From CAVWZH01 sp963765285 (lineage in GTDB: Bacteria; Acidobacteriota; Terriglobia; Terriglobales; Acidobacteriaceae), in assembly GCA_963765285.1 (NCBI GenBank), contig CAVXVR010000008.1:124001-188000 (forward strand): DNA of 64,000 bases, read 5' to 3'. Within the stretch, counting starts at the first letter, position 1. Each line of letters starts with the position of its first letter. Below, one piece after another: positions 33,584 through 43,400 of the stretch. A model generated the notes under the pieces. The model was not told the DNA's origin, did not search any database, and worked only from the letters and a program-made list of their open reading frames with translations. The translations under genes were made by a program, and so were the position numbers.

Positions 33584-34167
33584 GGCGAGCGGCAATTCAA
33601 CGCACTACCAAAGAGACCGACATCCGGGCGGTTTTGTTGATTGACGGACGCGGCCGGTACAAGGTCTCTACCGGGATACGCTTTTTCGATCACATGCTGG
33701 AGCTCTTTGCTCATCACGGCGGCTTTGACCTGCAGCTCGAAGCCAAAGGCGACCTCGACGTCGATCAACATCACACCGTCGAAGACGTAGGCATAGTGCT
33801 TGGCCAGCTTTTCGACAAGGCGCTGGGCACGAAGCGGGGCATTTTGCGTGCAGGATACTTCGTGATGCCGATGGATGAAACTCTGGGTCTCGCGGCCGTC
33901 GATTTTTCTGGGCGGACGTCCACGACCGTTGACTCCAAGGTTCGCACCCGGCTCGTGGGGGATCTGCAGGCTGAACTGGTACACGACTTCTTTGACGGCT
34001 TTGCGCGTGGTGCTCGCGCCAGTGTGCACGCGCGTGTGCTCTATGGCCGTTCCAGCCACCACAAAATTGAGTCGTTATTCAAGGCGTTCGCCCGCGCACT
34101 GCGCGCAGCCTGCTGGCGCGATCGTCGCATGGCGCGTCTGCTTCCCAGCACGAAAGGATTGCTGTGA
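33580..34167 (+). CDS. hisB: Imidazoleglycerol-phosphate dehydratase
   Basis: The 195-residue manganese enzyme shows FFDHMLELFAHHGGFDL, DQHHTVEDVGIVLGQLF, VPMDETLGLAAVDFSG-like residues (here MPMDETLGLAAVDFSG), and KIESLFKAFARALRAAC. It lacks the N-terminal histidinol-phosphatase domain of enteric HisB, so the phosphatase must be encoded elsewhere. It overlaps hisC and hisH by four bases each. Confidence 0.97.
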   Translation: MRRAAIQRTTKETDIRAVLLIDGRGRYKVSTGIRFFDHMLELFAHHGGFDLQLEAKGDLDVDQHHTVEDVGIVLGQLFDKALGTKRGILRAGYFVMPMDETLGLAAVDFSGRTSTTVDSKVRTRLVGDLQAELVHDFFDGFARGARASVHARVLYGRSSHHKIESLFKAFARALRAACWRDRRMARLLPSTKGLL

Positions 34168-34760
34168 TCGCAGTGATTGACTATCGCGCCGGGAACCTCA
34201 CTTCGGTCATGAAGGCGCTGCATCATCTGCGCGCTGACGCTGTCGTTACTCGTGAACCGGAAGTGGTGGCTGAGGCGGAAAAGATCATTCTGCCGGGCGT
34301 TGGTCATTTTTCGGCCACTGCCGTACTAGAAGAGACTGGTTTGCGCAGCGCAATTCTTCAGAAAATTAAAGATGGGGTTCCGTTCCTGGGGATCTGCGTC
34401 GGGATGCAGTGGATGTTCGAATCCAGTTCGGAAGCGCCCGAGGCCCGAGGGTTAGGGTTGTTCCCTGGGGCGTGCGAACTCTTTCCAGAGCGCGTCAAGT
34501 CGCCACATGTCGGCTGGAATTCTCTTGGCTGTCGCCATGGCTCACGACTGCTTCGAGAAATTCCTTCAGGCTCTTTCGTCTACTTTACACACTCGTACTG
34601 CGCCCCAATAGTGCAAGCGACGGTGGCGCGAAGTGAGTATGGCGGAGAGTTTTCGGCGGCAGTCGAGCGTGACAATCTCTTCGGAGTGCAATTTCATCCC
34701 GAAAAATCAGGCACGACGGGCCTGAAGCTTCTGGGAAACTTTTGTGGCCTCTCATGCTGA
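34164..34760 (+). CDS. hisH: Imidazole glycerol phosphate synthase, glutaminase subunit
   Basis: GTG 34164 gives 198 residues. It is a class I glutaminase: IIDYRAGNLTSV-type start (here VIDYRAGNLTSV), LPGVGHFSATA, the nucleophile Cys in GICVGMQWMF and the catalytic His-Glu in GVQFHPEKSG. It feeds ammonia to HisF, encoded next with a seven-base overlap. Confidence 0.96.
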   Translation: MIAVIDYRAGNLTSVMKALHHLRADAVVTREPEVVAEAEKIILPGVGHFSATAVLEETGLRSAILQKIKDGVPFLGICVGMQWMFESSSEAPEARGLGLFPGACELFPERVKSPHVGWNSLGCRHGSRLLREIPSGSFVYFTHSYCAPIVQATVARSEYGGEFSAAVERDNLFGVQFHPEKSGTTGLKLLGNFCGLSC

Positions 34761-35521
34761 CCAAACGGATCATCGCGTGCCTGGATGTGACGGCTGGGCG
34801 CGTCGTGAAAGGCGTTCAGTTCAAGCAACTGCGCGATGCCGGTGATCCGGCGGAACTGGCCGCGGCTCACGGCGAAGCCGGGGCAGACGAAGTGGTGTTG
34901 CTCGACATTTCCGCTACGCACGAGGGGAGGGCAACGCTGGCCGAGACAGTGCGCAGGACTGCGCGACAATTGTTCATTCCTTTCACCGTCGGTGGCGGCA
35001 TTCGTTCACTGGATGATGCGATGGCTGTCTTCGACGCGGGTGCCGACAAGATCAGCATCAATTCCGCGGCGTTGAGTGATCCAGCTTTGATCACGTGTAT
35101 TGCCCAGCGCTACGGTTCTCAGGCTGTGATTGTCGCCATCGATGCAAAACGCATTAACGGACAGGCTAAATTCGAGGCCTACGTTAGCGGTGGACGAAAG
35201 GCTACCGGTCGCGATGCCGTCGCCTGGGCACGGGAAGCGGAAGAGCGCGGGGCGGGAGAGATTCTGCTCACCTCCATGGATCGCGATGGCACAGGCGCGG
35301 GTTTCGATTGCGATCTGACCTGCGCCGTGGCCGAAGCGCTGCACATTCCGGTGATTGCTTCGGGAGGGGGCGGAGACACGCGAAGCTTTGTCGATGTTTT
35401 TGAGAGAGGCAGGGCCGATGCGGCGCTCGCGGCTTCCATTTTTCATTTTGGCTTGCGCCGTCTCGGCGATCTCAAGCTGGAATTGCGCGACGCGGGTATC
35501 CCAGTGCGGTGGCCATGCTGA
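34754..35521 (+). CDS. hisF: Imidazole glycerol phosphate synthase, cyclase subunit
   Basis: The 255-residue (beta-alpha)8 barrel has both catalytic aspartates, in RIIACLDVTAGRVVKGVQF and VIVAIDAKRI. It has phosphate-binding loops FTVGGGIRSLDDA and IASGGGGDTRSF, and LLTSMDRDGTGAGFD. It makes the imidazole ring and releases AICAR. Confidence 0.97.
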   Translation: MLTKRIIACLDVTAGRVVKGVQFKQLRDAGDPAELAAAHGEAGADEVVLLDISATHEGRATLAETVRRTARQLFIPFTVGGGIRSLDDAMAVFDAGADKISINSAALSDPALITCIAQRYGSQAVIVAIDAKRINGQAKFEAYVSGGRKATGRDAVAWAREAEERGAGEILLTSMDRDGTGAGFDCDLTCAVAEALHIPVIASGGGGDTRSFVDVFERGRADAALAASIFHFGLRRLGDLKLELRDAGIPVRWPC

Positions 35522-36195
35522 TTCCGTCGATCGATCTTATGGGAGGAAAGATCGTCCAGCTTGTCCAGGGCGAGCGCAAAGTCCTTGAATTCGAGAATTT
35601 CGAAGAATGGATTGTGCGCTTTTCTATGTTCCCTTTGGTGCAACTCATCGATTTGGATGCCGCCATCGGCACGGGAGACAATCGCAGCCTCGTGAGCGAA
35701 TTTGCGAATCGCCTTCCGTGCCAGGTTGGAGGAGGGATTCGCTCAATTCAAACGGCCGAGCAGACATTATCAGCCGGAGCGCGACGCGTGATCGTGGGAT
35801 CCTCGCTCATCCGCGAGGGCAAACCCGACGCCGTGTTTGCGCAAGAGATCGCAGGTGCAGTCGGCCCGGACAAGCTGGTCTTCGCCATCGACTCCAAGGG
35901 CGGACGAGTCGCCATCCGAGGTTGGCGCGAACTTGCCTCCATTACGCCTTCAGAGATGATCACGGCCCTGGAACCTTGGTGCTGCTCGTTCTTGTACACG
36001 CACATCGACACCGAAGGGTTGATGCAGGGCATCCCGATCGATGTCGTGGGGCAATTGCGAGCCTCAACCAAGAATCAATTGATCGTGGCCGGCGGCATTT
36101 CGAGTTCTGAGCAAATCGATCAACTCGACGCCATGGGAATCGACGCCGTAGTTGGCATGGCAGTTTACACGGGGAAAATACGTCTGAGCGTTTGA
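35515..36195 (+). CDS. hisA: Phosphoribosylformimino-AICAR-phosphate isomerase (HisA-like)
   Basis: The 226-residue protein, from ATG 35515, is a HisA/HisF-family barrel with MLIPSIDLMGGKIVQLVQGE, CQVGGGIRSIQTAEQTL, RVIVGSSLI, LVFAIDSKGGRVAIRGW, YTHIDTEGLMQG and VAGGISSSEQID. Both catalytic aspartates are kept. It is slightly short for HisA (usually ~240), and is placed last in the operon, after hisF rather than before it. It ends two bases from the convergent ppc gene. Confidence 0.93.
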   Translation: MLIPSIDLMGGKIVQLVQGERKVLEFENFEEWIVRFSMFPLVQLIDLDAAIGTGDNRSLVSEFANRLPCQVGGGIRSIQTAEQTLSAGARRVIVGSSLIREGKPDAVFAQEIAGAVGPDKLVFAIDSKGGRVAIRGWRELASITPSEMITALEPWCCSFLYTHIDTEGLMQGIPIDVVGQLRASTKNQLIVAGGISSSEQIDQLDAMGIDAVVGMAVYTGKIRLSV

Positions 36196-36197
36196 AC

Positions 36198-37505
36198 CTA
36201 ACCGGTGTTGTGGAGTCCGGCCGCAATCCCGTTAATTGTCGCTCCCAGAGCGTAATTGAGCGCGCGAGTGTTTTCTCCGGTACGCTTACGTCGGAGAAGA
36301 TCGACCTGAATCAGGCTCATGGGATCGACATACGGGTTGCGCAGACGAATCGATCGGGCGAGCACGGGATTATGCTCGAGAAGTTCCGACTGTCCAGCCA
36401 CGGAGAGGATCATTCGGCGGGTCCTCTGAAATTCTTCGACGATCATTCCCCACACTCGTTCACGAACAGCGGCATTCTGCACTAGATTCGCATACAGGCG
36501 GGCAATGGTGAGGTCCGCTTTGGCCATCGCCAACTCGATATTTCGAAGCAAATCCGAGAAGAGCGGAAAGGCAGACATCATTTCACGCAGTAGATTCTGA
36601 TTTGCGGGCCCGCTGGCCACGAAACGTTCGAGTGCATAGCCGACGCCAAACCACGCCGGAAGCGCGTGCCGGCTTTGCATCCAGCCGAAGACCCAGGGGA
36701 TAGCGCGAAGGTCCGCCAACCTGCGGCTCTCGGATCGTCGCGCGGGACGCGAGCCGATGCGGGCGTTCTCGAGTTCATTCACCGGCGTGGCCTGTTCGAA
36801 ATATTCGACGACTTCATCGTTTTCGGCGATGTTGTGTTTGTAAAACTCGAACGCGTCTTGCGATAACTGTTCCATTATCCCGGTCCAGCGCGCGTCATCT
36901 CTCTGGTTCAGGATCTGCGGCTGAAGCAGTGCCTCAAGGCAGGCCGCGATCATGATTCCGAGATTCCATTCCGCCAGCACGGGGTCGGCATATTTCCAAT
37001 TGAGGACCTCGCCCTGCTCGGTGATTCGTATTTGCCCAGTGAAATCGCCGACTGGCTGGGCAAGAATTGCGGTCTGGGTCGGGCCACCGCCCCGCCCGAC
37101 CGTGCCTCCGCGTCCGTGAAACAGACGCAGCTTTACTGAATTTGCTCGCGCTACGCGGTGCAGTTCGTGATGCGCTTTGTAAAGTTCCCAGGTGCTGGTG
37201 AGCATGCCGCCGTCTTTATTGGAATCCGAGTAGCCGAGCATGACCTCCTGCCACCGGCCCCAGGAGTCAAGCAACCGGCGGTACGTGGGATCGGCCCAAA
37301 GCCGCTCCATAATCGACGCGGAGTCTCTCAGCGACGCGATGGATTCGAACAACGGCACCGGCATAAGCCCGGGGTCGTCCCCTGTGGCGGCGAGTTCCAC
37401 GCCTGCAATTTCCGCCAGGCGCAGCAAAGAAAAGACATCGCGCTCCGATTCGGTTCCGCTGATGACGTAGTTGCGGATGGCTTGCGGTCCGAACTTGTTT
37501 TTCAA
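36198..37505 (-). CDS. PEP carboxylase C-terminal open frame
   Basis: This 435-residue frame contains the second active-site region: VMLGYSDSNKDGGMLTSTW, FHGRGGTVGRGGGPT (catalytic glycine-rich loop) and the C-terminal RLRNPYVDPMSLIQVDLL, ending NTG, the conserved C-terminus. The first in-frame start (TTG 37505) lies inside the gene. Confidence 0.8.
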   Translation of the reverse strand: MKNKFGPQAIRNYVISGTESERDVFSLLRLAEIAGVELAATGDDPGLMPVPLFESIASLRDSASIMERLWADPTYRRLLDSWGRWQEVMLGYSDSNKDGGMLTSTWELYKAHHELHRVARANSVKLRLFHGRGGTVGRGGGPTQTAILAQPVGDFTGQIRITEQGEVLNWKYADPVLAEWNLGIMIAACLEALLQPQILNQRDDARWTGIMEQLSQDAFEFYKHNIAENDEVVEYFEQATPVNELENARIGSRPARRSESRRLADLRAIPWVFGWMQSRHALPAWFGVGYALERFVASGPANQNLLREMMSAFPLFSDLLRNIELAMAKADLTIARLYANLVQNAAVRERVWGMIVEEFQRTRRMILSVAGQSELLEHNPVLARSIRLRNPYVDPMSLIQVDLLRRKRTGENTRALNYALGATINGIAAGLHNTG

Positions 37506-37537
37506 CTGCGGGATGATGCGAAGAGTGTCCAGCAGCT

Positions 37538-38959
37538 CTACCGTTGCGGGAGAATATTCGCGCCGGTCGATCCATCTTTTCCGGCAAGTTCGGCTGCTGC
37601 CTCGTTGTGCACGTGCGCATGCTGGCGAATGTCGAGCGTGGAAAGATAAAATCCGAAGGTGCGAACCGTCCGCAACAACGGCTCAATCACCAGCCGCGCA
37701 AGCTGATGCCCGCGATTGGCGGACAGGCTCTCGTGGATCAAAAGAAGATCGGCTTTAAATTCATCGGCGCTCGAATAGGCAACCGGGTCTTCATCATCCA
37801 ATTCGAGAGCGTGCCGAAGCCGTACGATGGCAAAATTCAGAAAGCGGCGATAGAGTTCACTGCGAGAAAGTCGCGCCGACCGGGAATGCTCGTCGCCGAT
37901 TCTTGCTGTGTACACCTCGAGTTGCGATTGCAACGCTGGCGAAACCGGAATTTGCAGCACGGATGAACTGAGCCGTTCGACGGCCCGTCCCAATTGTGAG
38001 ATGTAGTGGGTGAGTATTGTGTTACGCGCTCGCGCCAGCGCTTCGCGAGTGGACTCGGGCTTGACCAGGGGATTGCCGTCCCGGTCGCCACCGATCCAGG
38101 AACCAAAATTGAGCAGCGTAGGTAGTTTGCGGCTTTCGGGTCCGCTCCCGTAAATCTCACGGACTGCATTCGCGATGTCGTCATAGAGCCGGGGAACAAC
38201 GCCAAACAGGCACATGGGGTAATGGTCCAGGCCCATGCGAATCTCGTCGCTGACCAGCGGCGCCTCGATGCGCACTTCGTCGGTTTGCCAGAGCGACGTG
38301 ATCTCGGTAAAGATGGCGCGCTCAAACTGGCCTGCATCAAAATCCGGCAAAGGCAGGCGATCCAGGCGCTCAAGGTATTTCGCGATTCGGCGGCGCTTCA
38401 ATAAAACCGTGCGCCGGGCAACTTCGGTAGGGTGCGCCGTAAAAACCGGGACTACATGTACCTGCTGCAAGGCGCGCAACGCCTCGCTCGCCGGAATCCC
38501 AGCCTTGCGCATCCGAAGCAGGGTTCCGCGCAACGAGCCAGCCGAAGGCGGACGGTCGTTGCGCAAAGCGTCAGCCCGGCGGCGGCGCTTGCGATGATTG
38601 GTTTCTGCGAGATTCGTGAGTTCAAAATAAATCGCGAAAGCTTTGGTGGTGCGATAGGCGTCTTCGACCGGCAGCTTCGCGATTCGTTCACGGGCCGCGG
38701 TCAGAAGAGGATCTTCAGCGTCCGCCCCGGGCGGTGCTCCTGACTTTTCGCGATGCTGCGTGAGCAGATGCCTGAGTTCTTCGACAACGTCGAAGAGATC
38801 CTCTCCCTTTTGTTCCACCAGGACTCGGCCGAGCAGAGTTCCCAGGCAGCGCACATCCCGCCGAAGCGGAATTTCTTTGTTTGGGTCGGAGCTTCCCGTG
38901 GTCAGTTCAGCCAGTCGGCTGGCCTGATCGGGCGCACTCCACAAAGACGACTCATCCAC
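37538..38959 (-). CDS. PEP carboxylase N-terminal open frame
   Basis: This 473-residue frame contains the catalytic His motif VFTAHPTEVARRTVL and the GSWIGGDRDGNPLV block, both in the N-terminal half of PEP carboxylase. Alone it lacks the C-terminal half of the active site and would be inactive. Confidence 0.8.
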   Translation of the reverse strand: MDESSLWSAPDQASRLAELTTGSSDPNKEIPLRRDVRCLGTLLGRVLVEQKGEDLFDVVEELRHLLTQHREKSGAPPGADAEDPLLTAARERIAKLPVEDAYRTTKAFAIYFELTNLAETNHRKRRRRADALRNDRPPSAGSLRGTLLRMRKAGIPASEALRALQQVHVVPVFTAHPTEVARRTVLLKRRRIAKYLERLDRLPLPDFDAGQFERAIFTEITSLWQTDEVRIEAPLVSDEIRMGLDHYPMCLFGVVPRLYDDIANAVREIYGSGPESRKLPTLLNFGSWIGGDRDGNPLVKPESTREALARARNTILTHYISQLGRAVERLSSSVLQIPVSPALQSQLEVYTARIGDEHSRSARLSRSELYRRFLNFAIVRLRHALELDDEDPVAYSSADEFKADLLLIHESLSANRGHQLARLVIEPLLRTVRTFGFYLSTLDIRQHAHVHNEAAAELAGKDGSTGANILPQR

Positions 38960-40412
38960 GTCCCATCACCACAGCAGGTTCGGTCAGTGGGTGGCGCTCA
39001 ACCGGACTGGCTTTCAGATAGCGGTCAATGGAGGCCGCCGCTTTACGACCTTCGGAGATGGCCCATACGACCAGCGATTGGCCACGGCGCATGTCACCGG
39101 CGGCGAAGATTCCGGGAACGGAGGTCATGTAATCGGCCTGAGTCGCCACGTTACCACGACTGTCAAGCGACACGCCCAGTTGCTCGATCATGCCGTTGCG
39201 TACCGGGCCGAGAAAGCCCATGGCAATCAGCACCAGGTCGGCTTCCATGACGAATTCGGAGCCGGGGATCGGCTCAAACTTTGGCGGAGGGCCGACGCGT
39301 ACCGCGTGCAACTGTTTTACGTTGCCATTCTCGTCGCTGGTGAACTTGGTCGTGGCTACACTCCAATCGCGGATGCCGCCTTCTTCGTGCGCACCTTCGA
39401 TGCGCAGTTGCATCGGCCAAAGCGGCCAGGGGGTTTGCGGCGAGCGCTCATCAGGTGGCACTGGCATGATTTCGAATTGATGCACGGACAGCGGTTTCTG
39501 CCGGTGGCATGTGCCCAGGCAGTCGGCGCCGGTATCTCCGCCGCCGATGATAACAGCGTGCTTGCGGGTGGCCAAAATATCAAGTTGAGGATCGAGCGTG
39601 TCGCCGGCACAGCGCTTATTCTGCTGCGGGAGAAATTCCATGGCGAAGTGGACGCCCTTCAGTTCTCGTCCGGGAACTTTCAGATCGCGAGGCTGCTCGG
39701 AACCGCCGGCCAGAAGAATCACATCAAACTCGCGCCGTAGATCTTCCACCGAAACATTTTGCCCGACGTGGGCCTTGGTCACGAACTTCACGCCCTCGGC
39801 CATCATCTGCTCAAGACGGCGGTCGAGGATGTGCTTTTCCATCTTGAATTCGGGAATGCCATAGCGCAGCAGGCCACCAATGCGGTCCGCCTTTTCGTAG
39901 ACTGTGACAGAATGTCCGGCGCGATTTAGTTGCTGTGCTGCGGCCAGGCCAGCCGGGCCGGAGCCAACTACGGCGACTCTTTTTCCCGTACGAAACTTGG
40001 GCGGCTCGGGACGAATCCAGCCTTCCGCGAAACCACGCTCCACAATGTTCTTCTCAATCTGCTTGATGGTGACAGCGGGCTGGTTGATGCCAAGCACGCA
40101 AGCGGTTTCGCACGGTGCGGGACAGATGCGTCCGGTAAATTCAGGGAAATTATTGGTCGAGTGCAGTTGCCGAACCGCTTCTTTCCAGCGGCCGCGATAG
40201 ACCAGATCATTCCAATCGGGGATAAGATTGTTGACCGGGCAGCCGGTGTGACAGAACGGCACCCCGCAATCCATGCAGCGGGCACCCTGCTGCTGAAGTT
40301 TTTCCCGGGGAAATTCCTGGTAGATTTCGAACCAGTCATTCACCCGCTCGGCGACGTGCCGGCGCGCAGCATACTCCCGCGGATACTCGAGGAACCCGGT
40401 GACTTTACCCAT
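38952..40412 (-). CDS. gltD: Glutamate synthase small subunit
   Basis: The 486-residue flavoprotein transfers electrons from NAD(P)H to GltB. The N-terminal Fe-S motifs are CMDCGVPFCHTGCPVNNLIP and CPAPCETACVLGI. FAD- and NAD(P)-binding loops are VVGSGPAGLAAAQQLNRAG and IIGGGDTGADCLGT. The ending has IFAAGDMRRGQSLVVWAI. It overlaps gltB upstream and ppc downstream by eight bases each. Confidence 0.97.
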   Translation of the reverse strand: MGKVTGFLEYPREYAARRHVAERVNDWFEIYQEFPREKLQQQGARCMDCGVPFCHTGCPVNNLIPDWNDLVYRGRWKEAVRQLHSTNNFPEFTGRICPAPCETACVLGINQPAVTIKQIEKNIVERGFAEGWIRPEPPKFRTGKRVAVVGSGPAGLAAAQQLNRAGHSVTVYEKADRIGGLLRYGIPEFKMEKHILDRRLEQMMAEGVKFVTKAHVGQNVSVEDLRREFDVILLAGGSEQPRDLKVPGRELKGVHFAMEFLPQQNKRCAGDTLDPQLDILATRKHAVIIGGGDTGADCLGTCHRQKPLSVHQFEIMPVPPDERSPQTPWPLWPMQLRIEGAHEEGGIRDWSVATTKFTSDENGNVKQLHAVRVGPPPKFEPIPGSEFVMEADLVLIAMGFLGPVRNGMIEQLGVSLDSRGNVATQADYMTSVPGIFAAGDMRRGQSLVVWAISEGRKAAASIDRYLKASPVERHPLTEPAVVMGRG

Positions 40413-43400
40413 AGGTCACCGTTTCGACTTCGACTGGCACAGGCAGCGCCTGTCCAGGGATGTAAGGTTGCGACACACGGGCCACGCCCAGGACACGCTT
40501 GAACTCGTGTGGGAAAACCTTGATAAAGCGGGGAAGTGATTCCGTCCAGTTGTCGAGAATCTTGCGCGCGCGGCGGCTGCGGGTGAGTGCCAGATGGCGC
40601 TGCACCAAATCCTTCAGCAACTGGATATCGGCGGGCTCGATCACGGGCTCGAGATCGACCGAAGCCAGATTGCAGCGTCCTTCCGTAAATCCTGAACGGT
40701 CATCAAAGACGTACGCAATGCCACCGCTCATGCCAGCAGCAAAATTGCGGCCGCAGGATCCGAGCACTAAGACCAGTCCGTTGGTCATGTATTCACAACC
40801 ATGATCGCCGACGCCTTCGACAACTGCGGTCGCCCCCGAATTACGCACGGCGAATCGTTCGCCGGCCATGCCGTTGAAAAAGGCTTCTCCGCTGGTTGCT
40901 CCGTACAGAGCAACGTTGCCAATCAGAATATTTTCTTCCGCGGCGAAGCGTGAGCCGGGAGGCGGAGACACAACCAGTCGCCCGCCTGACAAGCCCTTGC
41001 CGACGTAATCGTTGGCCTCGCCGGCGAGCGTGAGAGTGACGCCCTTCGCCAGGAACGCGCCAAAACTTTGCCCTGCCGAGCCACTCAAACGAACATGAAT
41101 TGTATCGTCGGGCAATCCTTCAGAGCCATAGCGGCGGGCGATTTCGCCGCTTAACATCGCGCCCACGGCGCGATGCACGTTGCGGATGGGAAGTTCGATC
41201 TCGACTGGCGTGCGCACTTCCACCGCAGCGCGAGACTGCTTGATGATTTCGTGGTCGAGGGCCTGCTCCAGGCCGTGATCTTGCGCCTGCACGCAACGCC
41301 GCGCTACGCGGCCCGGAAGCTCGGGATTGTACAGAACGGCGGAAAGATCGATGCCGCGGGCCTTCCAGTGATCGACCGCGGGCTGCACATCGAGCATATC
41401 GACGCGGCCCACCATCTGATCGACCTTGCGGAAGCCTAACTCGGCCATATACTGCCGCATTTGCTCAGCGATATAGAAAAAAAAGTTAATCACATGCTCG
41501 GGCTGGCCCTGGAACTTCTTGCGGAGTTCAGGGTCCTGCGTGGCAATGCCCACGGAGCAGGTGTTCAGGTGGCATTTCCGCAGCATGATGCACCCCATGG
41601 TGATGAGTGGAGTGGTGGCAAAACCAAATTCTTCCGCGCCGAGCAGTGCGGCGATCACAACGTCCCGTCCGGTTTGCAGCTTCCCATCGGTCTGCACCCG
41701 AATCCGGCTGCGCAGGTCATTCAACAACAGAACCTGTTGAGTCTCCGCCAGACCCAGCTCCCAGGGAATTCCGGCATGCTTGATCGAACTCCAAGGTGAC
41801 GCCCCTGTGCCTCCGCTATCGCCGCTGATGAGGACAACGTCGGCATGCGCTTTGGCCACGCCGGCGGCCACCGTGCCGACGCCAATCTCCGCTACAAGCT
41901 TCACCGCAATCCGCGCCTGAGGATTCACGTTCTTCAGGTCATAAATCAGTTGCGCCAGGTCTTCGATCGAGTAAATGTCGTGATGTGGCGGCGGCGAAAT
42001 CAGGCCAACGCCGGGGATCGAATGCCGCAGCCGGGCGATGACGTCATCCACTTTGTGTCCGGGAAGCTGGCCGCCTTCTCCCGGCTTGGCCCCCTGCGCC
42101 ATCTTGATCTGCAACTCAGCCGCATTCACCAGATAATTCGCGGTGACCCCGAAACGCGCAGATGCGACTTGCTTCACCGCGCTACGCCGCCAGTCGCCAT
42201 TGGCGTCGCGCTTGTAACGTTCTTCGTCCTCGCCGCCCTCGCCGGTATTGGACATTCCTCCGATCCGGTTCATGGCGATAGCCAGCGTCTCGTGGGCTTC
42301 TTTGCTGATCGAGCCGAACGACATCGCGCCCGTTGTGAAACGCTTCACGATTTCTTTGGCAGGCTCGACTTCCTCGATGGGAAGCGGCTTCTTGCCTTTC
42401 TTGATTTTCATCAGACTACGCAGCGTCGCCATGTTCTCGCTCTGCTTGTCGATGAGATCGGTGTACTCCTGAAACGTGGCAAAGCTCGACTGCCGCACCG
42501 CGTGTTGCAGCTTGCTGATGGTCAGCGGATTCAGCAAATGATATTCGCCGTTGACGCGGTAGTGATAACTGCCGCCAACTGCGAGTTCCGTGTCCGACTC
42601 TGTGACCGGACGGAATGCGAACTCATGTTTCATCTGCGCTTCCCGGGCGAGCACGCCGAGGCCAACTCCTTCCAGCCGCGAAGTCGTGCCGGCAAAATAC
42701 GCGTCGACTAACTCTTTGCTCAACCCGATCGCTTCAAACACCTGCGCCCCGCGATAGCTCTGCAGGGTCGAGATGCCCATCTTGGAGAACGTCTTGAGCA
42801 GGCCTTTGTTGATCGCCTTAATAAAGTTCTTCGTCGCGAACTCAGCATCCAGGCCGTCAGGCAAATAGCCGCGCCAGGCCAGGTCTTCCAAGGTTTCCAG
42901 GGCCAAGTAGGGATTTACCGCGCTCGCCCCGTAGCCAATCAACAGAGCAAAGTGCATGACTTCGCGCGGCTCTCCCGATTCGATGATCACGGCCACCAAG
43001 GTGCGGGTTTCCTCCCGCACCAGCAGGTTGTGAACTGCGGCCAGAGCCAGCAGGCTGGGGATGGGCGCGTAATCTTTGTCCACACCGCGATCGGAAAGAA
43101 TAAGAAGCGTATAACCCGATTTCACCGCGAGCGATGCCCGCTTCGCGAGTTCATCCAATGCGCTCTTCAGTCCGGCTTCGCCGTCCGCAGCGCGAAACAG
43201 CGCCGGCAACGTGGTCGCCAACAGATCGCTGGTGGAAACGCGGCGGAGCTTTTCCAACTCGCGATTGGTCAGGATGGGATGAGGCAACCTGAGCGTGTGG
43301 CAATTGTCCGGCGTCTCGCCGAGAATATTGCGCTCCGTGCCAATGTAGCTGATGAGTGACATTACCATCTCTTCACGAATTGGATCGATCGGCGGATTGG

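Larger units (their letters stand above)
36198..38959 (-). pseudogene. ppc: Phosphoenolpyruvate carboxylase with one frameshift
   Basis: Two minus-strand frames join to a protein of about 920 residues, the usual PEP carboxylase length. The N-terminal frame ends at a stop just after GANILPQ; the other frame continues with TVELLDTLRIIPQLKNKFGP. A single missing base at about 37541-37547 explains the break. The enzyme makes oxaloacetate from PEP and bicarbonate. It overlaps gltD by eight bases and forms the end of a gltB-gltD-ppc operon linking carbon supply to ammonia assimilation. Whether the deletion is real or a sequence error cannot be told here. Confidence 0.85.
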
